From: CAYZXU01 sp964482535
Lineage (GTDB): Bacteria; Desulfobacterota; Desulfobacteria; Desulfobacterales; BuS5
Assembly (NCBI GenBank): GCA_964482535.1
Contig: CAYZXU010000083.1
Coordinates: 1-10,645, forward strand
Length of the DNA stretch: 10,645 nucleotides
Direction: 5' to 3'
Shown: piece after piece, positions 5,364 to 10,645 of the stretch
Layout: each line of letters begins with the position of its first letter
Position numbering within the stretch: position 1 is the stretch's first letter
The notes under the pieces: generated by a model
Databases searched by the model: none
Told to the model about the DNA's origin: nothing
The model's input: the letters and a program-made list of their open reading frames with translations, nothing else
Made by a program: the position numbers and the translations under genes

Positions 5364-7073
5364 ATGTCATATCTTGTTCTTGCAAGGAAATATCGTCCTC
5401 AAACATTTGATGAAGTTGTCAAACAGGAACACATAACAAAGACCCTGATAAATTCAATCTCCCAAAACAGGGTTGCCCATGCAATTCTTTTTTCAGGGCC
5501 GAGAGGAACAGGCAAAACAACCGTAGCAAGAATACTGGCAAAGGCCATGAACTGCGAAAAAGGTCCCACCCCTCATCCTTGTAATATCTGCAGGTCCTGC
5601 ATTGAAATAACAAGGGGAAGCGGCGTGGATGTATTCGAAATCGACGGGGCTTCAAATAACAGTGTGGACAACATCCGAAATCTAAGAGAAAATATCAAGT
5701 ACAAGCCTGCTTACAGCTCTTTCAAAATATATATAATTGATGAAGTTCACATGCTCAGCACATCTGCATTTAATGCGCTTTTAAAGACCCTTGAAGAACC
5801 GCCCGAGCATGTCATGTTTCTTTTCGCAACAACCGAACCCCATAAAATTCCGGTAACCATACTTTCCAGATGCCAGCGCCACGACTTAAGACGCATAGAT
5901 ACCGAATCTATTGTCAGGCATATGAAAAGCATGTGCGATAAGGAACAGGTTGATATATCCATGGAAAGCCTTGGCTTGATAGCACAGGAAGGTGACGGCA
6001 GCATGAGAGATTCCCTGAGCTTTCTTGACCAGGTTGTTTCCAGTTCAAAGGATGCAATTACCCTTAAGCATGTTGTGGGGTTATTGGGGATAATTGACAG
6101 AAAGGTTCTTTTCGATATTTCAGAAAATATTTTGGAAAAAAACATTGTCAAGGCACTCGATTGTCTGGATGAAATTTACAGTTGCGGCCACGATCTTCAA
6201 AAATTTTATATGGATTTAACAGAACATTTCAGAAATCTTCTAATTGTAAAAATTGGGAAAAAGGTCAATAAACTTGTTAACCTGCCGGAACATGAAATAA
6301 AAATAATGACTTTGCAGGTTGATAAATTTTCATCAACATATATAAATCAGATTTTAGACTCTCTGTTTAAACATTCATCTGAAATAAGGTATTCGACTAA
6401 TTTAAAACTTGCCATAGAGATGATTTTTATCAGTATGATGCAGATCGAACCTGCAATCCCCATTGATAATATCATTGACAGACTCGAAAAATTGAGAAAA
6501 AATTTTTCTCAAGGCAAATCGGAAAATTTTACCCCGCCCGCCCCTGTTGCCGACAAGCCGGAAAATTTTGTATTACCCTCTCCTGCTGTCGGCAAACCTG
6601 AAAATTTTGAACCTCCTTCTCCTTCTGCCGGCACATCGGAAATAAAGGAAGCTGAAAATGCTGCCTCTGATTATGCACATGTTAATACTCAGGAACAGGA
6701 GCCGGTCGATAGATGGAAGAACGTAGTCGATTTTATTATTAAAAGCACTCCTGCTCTTGGAGCGCTTTTAAAAGACTCCAGATTTAAAAAAATATCCGGC
6801 AAAAATCTGGAAGTTGAAATTAGAGGAAATGAATTTCACATAAACAGGTTAAAGAACAAAAAAAACAGCAGTATATTAAAAAAGGTATGCAAAGATTTTT
6901 TTGGCAAAGACATAAAAATAAATATTAACGCCAAAACTGCTGAAAAAGACATGAAAACCGTGGAAAAACAGGATAACGGCAAATTAGAGCAAGGCGCTTT
7001 AGACAATCCACTGGTTAAGGATATCATGGAAATTTTTAAAGGCAGCAGTCTTGTCAGTGTAAAGGTTTTATAG
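5364..7073 (+). CDS. dnaX: DNA polymerase III subunit gamma/tau
   Basis: This is the clamp-loader ATPase of the replisome; the full-length form (tau) also tethers polymerase and helicase. The product is 569 aa (E. coli tau is 643). MSYLVLARKYRPQTF opens the family. Walker A is GPRGTGKT at 45-52, the zinc-binding cysteines are C64, C73, C76 and C79, Walker B is IIDEVHML at 124-131, sensor 1 is FATTEP at 154-159, and the arginine finger is R169 in SRC. Residues about 380-430 form a proline-rich linker, followed by a tau-type C-terminus. The frame stays open upstream to 5211, but that part is the tRNA gene, so ATG 5364 is the start. No Shine-Dalgarno sequence precedes it, only A/T/C-rich DNA. 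ybaB and recR follow, the classic dnaX-ybaB-recR order. Two slippery heptamers in the gene could allow a shorter gamma form. Confidence 0.97.
   Translation: MSYLVLARKYRPQTFDEVVKQEHITKTLINSISQNRVAHAILFSGPRGTGKTTVARILAKAMNCEKGPTPHPCNICRSCIEITRGSGVDVFEIDGASNNSVDNIRNLRENIKYKPAYSSFKIYIIDEVHMLSTSAFNALLKTLEEPPEHVMFLFATTEPHKIPVTILSRCQRHDLRRIDTESIVRHMKSMCDKEQVDISMESLGLIAQEGDGSMRDSLSFLDQVVSSSKDAITLKHVVGLLGIIDRKVLFDISENILEKNIVKALDCLDEIYSCGHDLQKFYMDLTEHFRNLLIVKIGKKVNKLVNLPEHEIKIMTLQVDKFSSTYINQILDSLFKHSSEIRYSTNLKLAIEMIFISMMQIEPAIPIDNIIDRLEKLRKNFSQGKSENFTPPAPVADKPENFVLPSPAVGKPENFEPPSPSAGTSEIKEAENAASDYAHVNTQEQEPVDRWKNVVDFIIKSTPALGALLKDSRFKKISGKNLEVEIRGNEFHINRLKNKKNSSILKKVCKDFFGKDIKININAKTAEKDMKTVEKQDNGKLEQGALDNPLVKDIMEIFKGSSLVSVKVL
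6492..6512 (+). other. Palindrome with slippery heptamer in dnaX
   Basis: TTGAGAAAAA (6492-6501) and TTTTTCTCAA (6503-6512) are perfect 10-bp inverted arms around one base. Within it, A AAA AAT (6497-6503) is in the reading register needed for -1 slippage, at codon 380, just where the AAA+ core gives way to the linker. The structure is seen directly; a frameshifting role is inference. Confidence 0.4.
6522..6638 (+). repeat. Three 39-bp repeats in the dnaX linker
   Basis: Three in-frame units (6522-6560, 6561-6599, 6600-6638) each start with GAAAATTTT and encode a 13-residue motif: ENF, then two variable residues, P, A or S, P, and a short A/V-G/D-K-P tail. They build the proline-rich flexible linker after the clamp-loader core. 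Linkers of this kind vary freely between DnaX proteins, so copy number may differ between strains. Confidence 0.85.
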
Positions 7074-7083
7074 GAGGTATTAC

Positions 7084-7398
7084 ATGAAAGGAAAAATGGG
7101 AAATATAATGAAGCAGGCCCAGCAGCTTCAGAGTAAAATGGCCAAAATGCAGGATGAACTTGCTGAAAAAACCGTTGAAGCAACTTCCGGTGGCGGGATG
7201 ATAACCGTTGTTGCAACCGGAAAACAGCAGATTTTGTCAATCAAAATTGAAAAAGAGGTCGTTGATCCCGATGATGTGGATATGTTGCAGGACCTTGTAC
7301 TTGCAGCGGTAAATGATGCTCTGACAAAATCCCAGGAGATGGTATCGTCTGAAATGGGCAAACTGACAGGCGGATTAAACATTCCAGGCATGATGTAA
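7084..7398 (+). CDS. ybaB: YbaB/EbfC-family nucleoid-associated protein
   Basis: This is a small cytoplasmic DNA-binding protein of the YbaB/EbfC family, which forms tweezer-like dimers and binds DNA as a nucleoid or regulatory protein. The 104-aa product has the family layout: an N-terminal helix rich in Q and K (IMKQAQQLQSKMAKMQDEL), the strand region EATSGGGMITVVATG, then LSIKI and a C-terminal helix ending in GGLNIPGMM. Length matches the family (about 100-110 aa). The start ATG has a strong TAGGAGGT site at 7071-7078 that overlaps the dnaX stop codon, so translation is probably coupled to dnaX. recR follows 17 bp later. The link to recombination rests on this conserved order and is not shown by the sequence itself. 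Confidence 0.95.
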   Translation: MKGKMGNIMKQAQQLQSKMAKMQDELAEKTVEATSGGGMITVVATGKQQILSIKIEKEVVDPDDVDMLQDLVLAAVNDALTKSQEMVSSEMGKLTGGLNIPGMM

Positions 7399-7415
7399 AT
7401 ATTTAAGGCAATATT

Positions 7416-8015
7416 ATGAATCATTATCCATCCTCTATTATTGAGCTTATTAATAATATTTCCAGACTTCCGGGCATAGGAAAAAAAACAGCGGAGCGTC
7501 TTGCGATTCATATTCTTCATGCGCCGCGCCAGGAGGTTAAACAGCTTGCGCTTAGTATCATGGCGTTAAAGGATAATGTGCGGCCTTGTTCAATGTGTTT
7601 TGGTTTCAGCGACCATGATATTTGCAAAATATGCAGCGACCAGGCAAGAAATAATGAACTTTTATGCGTTGTGGAACAGCCTGGGGATATGGCAGCCATA
7701 GAAAAATCAGGCTCTTATCCAGGTCTTTATCATATTCTTTCAGGGGTTTTGTCTCCAATGAACGGTATAGGACCTGAAAATATAAGGATAAGAGAGCTTG
7801 TTGCAAGGATTGAAAAAGGAATAATAAAAGAGGTTGTTATAGCCACCAGCACAAGCGTTGAGGGTGAGGCCACTGCCTCTTATATTGCAGGCCTTCTGGA
7901 GAAGTATTCGGTTAAACTAACAAGGATAGCATCGGGGATACCCATTGGAGGAGACCTGAAATATGTGGATCAGGTCACCCTGAAAAGAGCCATGGAGACA
8001 AGATATGCAGTATAA
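7416..8015 (+). CDS. recR: Recombination mediator protein RecR
   Basis: RecR acts with RecO (and RecF) to load RecA onto SSB-coated single-stranded DNA at gaps. The 199-aa product is standard length. An N-terminal helix-hairpin-helix is seen as LPGIGKKTAERLA at 18-30. The zinc finger has C58, C61, C70 and C73. The Toprim domain begins around ELLCVVEQPGD (81-91), and the Walker-like C-terminal part has TSTSVEGEATA and SGIPIGGDLKYVD. AAGG at 7405-7408 lies upstream of ATG 7416. It is the third gene of dnaX-ybaB-recR, and its last 11 bp overlap the next gene, so the cluster appears to continue into the YkgJ-type gene. Confidence 0.97.
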   Translation: MNHYPSSIIELINNISRLPGIGKKTAERLAIHILHAPRQEVKQLALSIMALKDNVRPCSMCFGFSDHDICKICSDQARNNELLCVVEQPGDMAAIEKSGSYPGLYHILSGVLSPMNGIGPENIRIRELVARIEKGIIKEVVIATSTSVEGEATASYIAGLLEKYSVKLTRIASGIPIGGDLKYVDQVTLKRAMETRYAV

Positions 8016-8393
8016 GACTTTGGATCTTTTTAATTGTAAAAATTGCGGTGATTGCTGCATAGGCTTTGGGGGCACATTTATAGATAAGGATGATATAAAA
8101 AAGATAGCTGCCTATATTAATACTGATATAAAAGAATTCGTTGACAAATACTGCGAGATTTCAGGAAAAAAATCTGTGCTTGCAGTGGGGGAAAACGGCT
8201 ACTGCATTTTCTGGGATAAAAAATGTTCAATTCATCCTGTTAAACCACGTATGTGCAGGCAATGGCCTTTTATAAAAAATGTACTTGCCCATGTAAGCAA
8301 CTGGCAAATAATGGCAGGAGTATGTCCTGGAATAAAAAAGGATATCCCTGATAACATAATAAAAAAAGTGGTGGCAGAAGAGCTTAATAAAAA
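8005..8393 (+). CDS. YkgJ-family cysteine-cluster protein (cut by assembly gap)
   Basis: This is a putative metal- or Fe-S-binding protein of the YkgJ family (PF03692); its biochemical role is not established. The N-terminus carries the diagnostic C-x2-C-x2-CC cluster at C11, C14, C17 and C18. Further cysteines at C67, C74, C84 and C107 fit the family pattern, including the segment HPVKPRMCRQWPF at 77-89. ATG 8005 overlaps the recR end by 11 bp and has GGAG at 7994-7997. The first 129 codons are present; the stop lies in or beyond the N run. The frame appears to reach a stop at 8514 only because Ns were read as codons, so that end is not real. Confidence 0.88.
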
Positions 8394-8493
8394 NNNNNNN
8401 NNNNNNNNNNNNNNNNNNNNNNNNNNNNNNNNNNNNNNNNNNNNNNNNNNNNNNNNNNNNNNNNNNNNNNNNNNNNNNNNNNNNNNNNNNNNN
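8394..8493. other. Assembly gap (100 N)
   Basis: Exactly 100 unknown bases, the conventional placeholder for a scaffold join of unknown size. The end of the YkgJ-type gene, any gene between, and the ribosome binding site of murI are hidden here. Confidence 0.99.
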
Positions 8494-8497
8494 AAAA

Positions 8498-9283
8498 ATG
8501 ATAGGCATATTTGATTCAGGCATAGGGGGACTTACTGTTGTCCGGGCATTTGTGAATGAACTTCCAGGTTATGACATAGTATACTTTGGAGATACCGCAA
8601 GAACTCCCTACGGCAACAAAAGTCCTGAAACAGTTATAAGATATGCCATTGAAAACACAGAATTTCTTATACAAAAAGGCGCTAAAATAATTATAATGGC
8701 ATGCAACACAGCTTCAAGCGTTGCATTTTCACAAGTAGCTGAAAAATTTGATGTGCCTGTATTCGAGGTGGTTACTCCTGCTGTTGAGCTTGCAATTGGC
8801 ACAACAACAAAATCAAAAATAGGAATAATAGGAACCCGCGCCACTGTAAAAAGTGAATTTTATGAAAAAAAAATAAGAGAAATCGACTCAAATTTAAAAG
8901 TTTTTTCAAAGGCTTGCCCACTGCTTGCACCGCTGGTTGAGGAAGGCTGGCTCAAAAAACCTGAAACTTCAATGATTATAAAAAAATATCTTCATCCTTT
9001 AAAAGTCAGACAGGTAGACACCCTTATTTTAGGATGCACCCACTACCCTCTTTTAAAAAAAGTCATACAAAGAAAGATAGGAAAAAGAGTAAATATAATA
9101 GATTCTTCTTTAAGTGTTGCCCTAAAAGTAAAAAATTTTCTGTCGCATAATACTGAATTAGACAACAGCCTTGGAAAAAACAACAGATTTAATATTTTTG
9201 TTTCAGATATAACTGAACAGTTTAAACAGACCGCAAATTTTGCGCTTAAAAAAAAGGTCGATCTGGAACTTGTAAAAACATAA
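8498..9283 (+). CDS. murI: Glutamate racemase
   Basis: MurI converts L-glutamate to D-glutamate for peptidoglycan in the cytoplasm by a two-cysteine mechanism without cofactor. The 261-aa product starts MIGIFDSGIGGLTV, with D6 and S7 of the substrate-binding loop, then YFGDTARTPYG. The catalytic cysteines are C69 in ACNTAS and C180 in GCTHYPLL. VTPAV near residue 91 and IIDSS are also conserved. Length is normal for the family (about 255-285). ATG 8498 lies only five bases from the N run, so its ribosome binding site is unseen and a start a few codons upstream is possible. It points the same way as the recR cluster, but the gap prevents any claim of cotranscription. The CBS-domain gene converges 16 bp after its stop. 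Confidence 0.95.
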   Translation: MIGIFDSGIGGLTVVRAFVNELPGYDIVYFGDTARTPYGNKSPETVIRYAIENTEFLIQKGAKIIIMACNTASSVAFSQVAEKFDVPVFEVVTPAVELAIGTTTKSKIGIIGTRATVKSEFYEKKIREIDSNLKVFSKACPLLAPLVEEGWLKKPETSMIIKKYLHPLKVRQVDTLILGCTHYPLLKKVIQRKIGKRVNIIDSSLSVALKVKNFLSHNTELDNSLGKNNRFNIFVSDITEQFKQTANFALKKKVDLELVKT

Positions 9284-9299
9284 AGACCTTTATAAGTGG

Positions 9300-9746
9300 T
9301 TATAAAAATGTTTTAAGGACATCCTCTTTACCTACTATACCCACCAGTTTTCCATTATCAATAACCGGCAATGTGTGAAAATGCTTATCAACCATAAGCA
9401 TTGCTATATGACCTATATCAGTATCCGGGTCTACGGTTACCGGATCTTTCGTCATGGCATCCTTAACTTTGATGGCTGCAATTTTTTTTATATCCTTTTC
9501 AAATTTTTTCAATGAAGTTAATGGGATGTATCCGTCAAGAAAGGTAAAGATGGAGGGCATTTTGATATTTTTCTGCTGCGTTATCAGATCGCTCTGACAC
9601 AATATCCCCGCCACTACTCCCTTATCATCCACAACCGGCGCCCCGTTGATACTATTATCAATAAGTGTTTTTGCCGCAGGAACGATATCTGTTTCCAGAG
9701 AAAAAGTTATAACATCTTTTTTCATGATATCCTTAGCTGTTAACAT
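9300..9746 (-). CDS. Tandem CBS-domain protein
   Basis: This 148-aa soluble protein consists of one CBS-domain pair (Bateman module). Such modules bind adenine nucleotides or SAM and regulate partner proteins. The first CBS domain spans about residues 7-60 (DIMKKDVITFS, then INGAPVVDDKGVVAGIL). A 30-residue insert follows, and the second spans about 92-147 (VKDAMTKDPVTVDPDTDI, then HFHTLPVIDNGKLVGIV). No other domain is fused, so ligand and partner are unknown. ATG 9746 is supported by AAGGCGG (reverse strand, 9751-9757) four bases upstream. The gene appears monocistronic: it converges on murI, and the genes on its other side are divergent. Confidence 0.93.
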   Translation of the reverse strand: MLTAKDIMKKDVITFSLETDIVPAAKTLIDNSINGAPVVDDKGVVAGILCQSDLITQQKNIKMPSIFTFLDGYIPLTSLKKFEKDIKKIAAIKVKDAMTKDPVTVDPDTDIGHIAMLMVDKHFHTLPVIDNGKLVGIVGKEDVLKTFL

Positions 9747-9921
9747 AAGTCCGCCTTTTATAATAAAAATGATTAAATCAGTTATGATCGGGTGGAATAT
9801 AAAAAAAAGTTACACCGATTCAGTTCTCAAGGTCAAGTCTCAAATGATTTGCCAAATAAAAAAGATGAATATTTTCGAATGAAGAAATGGAGCATCAGAT
9901 TCAAACATGGCAAAAATAAAC

Positions 9922-9950
9922 TTGATATTCCCACGTTATTGCCTTACATA
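9922..9950 (+). promoter_or_regulatory. Possible vapBC promoter
   Basis: TTGATA (9922-9927) is a good -35 match, but 17 bp further TACATA (9945-9950) is a poor -10. The spacing and position, about 35 bp before the antitoxin start, fit a promoter overlapped by the repeats at 9943-9975. The rest of 9747-9921 shows no gene I can support. Confidence 0.3.
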
Positions 9951-9975
9951 TAAGTAAGACTATATATTAAGTAAG
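9943..9975 (+). promoter_or_regulatory. Candidate VapB operator (direct and inverted repeats)
   Basis: TAAGTAAG occurs twice, at 9951-9958 and 9968-9975, 17 bp apart. The first copy also pairs with CTTAC at 9943-9947, giving the palindrome CTTAC-ATATAA-GTAAG. The element lies directly before the ribosome binding site of the antitoxin gene. VapB-type antitoxins of the AbrB class commonly bind such repeats to repress their own operon, so this is a reasonable operator, inferred from position and symmetry. Confidence 0.45.
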
Positions 9976-9984
9976 GAGGATATT

Positions 9985-10233
9985 ATGGCGTTAGCGACTC
10001 TCACCTCTAAAGGGCAGGTTACAATTCCGAAAATAATAAGAGATTCTTTAAAATTAAACACCGGTGATAAAATCGAGATTATTGTTACAGAAAAAAGAGA
10101 GGCCATAATCAGGCCAGTCTCTAAAAAAGTAGATGATATTTTCTGTAAATTACATAAACCCGGCAGAAAAGCTGTGCCCCTTAAAGTTATGGACGCTGCA
10201 ATCAAAAATCGAATGAAGGATAAATTTAAATGA
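9985..10233 (+). CDS. vapB: AbrB/MazE-type antitoxin (VapB)
   Basis: This 82-aa protein is the likely antitoxin of a type II toxin-antitoxin pair. Residues 1-46 form a SpoVT/AbrB swapped-hairpin DNA-binding domain: ATLTSKGQVTIPKIIRD at 4-20, then LNTGDKIEIIV and a final strand REAIIRPV. The basic C-terminal tail (about 50-82) would wrap around the toxin and block its active site. AGGAGG at 9974-9979 gives a strong start at ATG 9985. Its TGA overlaps the toxin ATG (ATGA at 10230-10233), the usual translational coupling in such pairs. Repeats just upstream suggest autoregulation. The vapB label follows from the PIN toxin partner. Confidence 0.92.
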   Translation: MALATLTSKGQVTIPKIIRDSLKLNTGDKIEIIVTEKREAIIRPVSKKVDDIFCKLHKPGRKAVPLKVMDAAIKNRMKDKFK

Positions 10234-10628
10234 AAGCCATAGATACAAATATCCTTATTCGGTTTTTAATTGGCGATAACGAGCTGCAGGCAAAGAAAGT
10301 CTATGCTATATTTAAAAAGACTGAATCAGAAAAAAAAGAACTATTTGTGCCGCTACTTGTAATTTTAGAAATGCTTTGGGTTTTGGAATCTGTTTATGAG
10401 ATATCAAGGATAGAAATTTTAGAATCTATAAGTGACCTTTTATTAATGCCGATTTTTAAATTTGACCAGCAGTCAGCCTTACAACAATTCGTCCATTCCG
10501 CACAAGGGAATAAGTATGATCTTTCTGATCTGTTAATTGCGCATTCTGCCAAAATAAATGGTTGTGAGGCTGTTATTACCTTTGACAGGAAAGCATCAAA
10601 ATTCAAATTATTCGAACTCGCAAAATAA
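10230..10628 (+). CDS. vapC: PIN-domain ribonuclease toxin (VapC)
   Basis: VapC toxins are Mg2+-dependent ribonucleases that cut specific RNAs, often tRNAs or the 23S rRNA sarcin-ricin loop, when free of antitoxin. The 132-aa length is typical. The PIN acidic residues are in place: D5 in AIDTN, E47 in VILEML, D100 in DLSDLLIAHSA (D97 is also acidic) and D119 in ITFDRKA. The gene looks intact, with a normal stop at 10626-10628, and its start overlaps the antitoxin stop by 4 bp. The target RNA cannot be read from the sequence. Nothing further is identifiable in the last 17 bp of the window. Confidence 0.94.
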   Translation: MKAIDTNILIRFLIGDNELQAKKVYAIFKKTESEKKELFVPLLVILEMLWVLESVYEISRIEILESISDLLLMPIFKFDQQSALQQFVHSAQGNKYDLSDLLIAHSAKINGCEAVITFDRKASKFKLFELAK

Positions 10629-10645
10629 ATAAGGAATGGGGGAGT

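Noticed and set aside
8394..8514. YkgJ-type frame continuing to a stop at 8514, overlapping murI
   Set aside because: It depends on reading 100 placeholder Ns as codons.
9280..9293. ATAAAG/CTTTAT hairpin between murI and the CBS-domain gene as a terminator
   Set aside because: Six AT-rich pairs with a two-base loop and no U tract; too weak to call.
9646..9882. 78-codon plus-strand open frame overlapping the CBS-domain gene start
   Set aside because: No recognisable domain or good ribosome binding site, and it lies mainly antisense to the CBS gene and in AT-rich intergenic DNA.

Overview
The window looks like a piece of an AT-rich draft genome, probably from a Desulfobacterota/deltaproteobacterial (Desulfobacterales-like) anaerobe. 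That placement is an inference from protein style and AT-rich codon use; there is no rRNA here to test it. A run of exactly 100 N at 8394-8493 marks a scaffold gap, so the distance across it is unknown.

Layout. 1-328: the distal end of a CRISPR array with five 37-bp repeats and four 35-36-bp spacers; no cas gene is present. A possible sixth, decayed repeat starts at 365. 468-2282 (+): leuC-leuD, the two subunits of a 3-isopropylmalate dehydratase-type hydro-lyase. 2326-5018 (-): a two-gene unit facing leuCD. Its first gene encodes an unrecognised 614-aa single-pass membrane protein; its second encodes a PrmA-like methyltransferase whose N-terminus looks like a winged helix. 5205-8393 (+): tRNA-Ser(GGA), dnaX, ybaB/ebfC, recR and a YkgJ-type cysteine-cluster gene cut by the gap. 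murI (8498-9283, +) follows the gap. 9300-9746 (-): a two-CBS-domain protein convergent with murI. 9985-10628 (+): a VapB (AbrB-type)/VapC (PIN) toxin-antitoxin pair.

How the genes work together. LeuC and LeuD form one enzyme of branched-chain amino-acid synthesis. dnaX-ybaB-recR is the widely conserved clamp-loader/recombination-repair cluster, here led by a serine tRNA gene that ends 65 bp before dnaX. VapB and VapC overlap by 4 bp and are preceded by a repeated element that could be their operator. The CRISPR array and vapBC are the accessory parts; most of the rest is housekeeping.

The least explained part is the 614-aa protein. It has two copies of a FliM-like SEDEIQKIL peptide in an acidic cytoplasmic tail, one membrane span, a helical region and five 24-residue LRR-like repeats, and it sits 35 bp upstream of an atypical PrmA-like methyltransferase. 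I see no clear evidence of a wholly new defence or mobile system.
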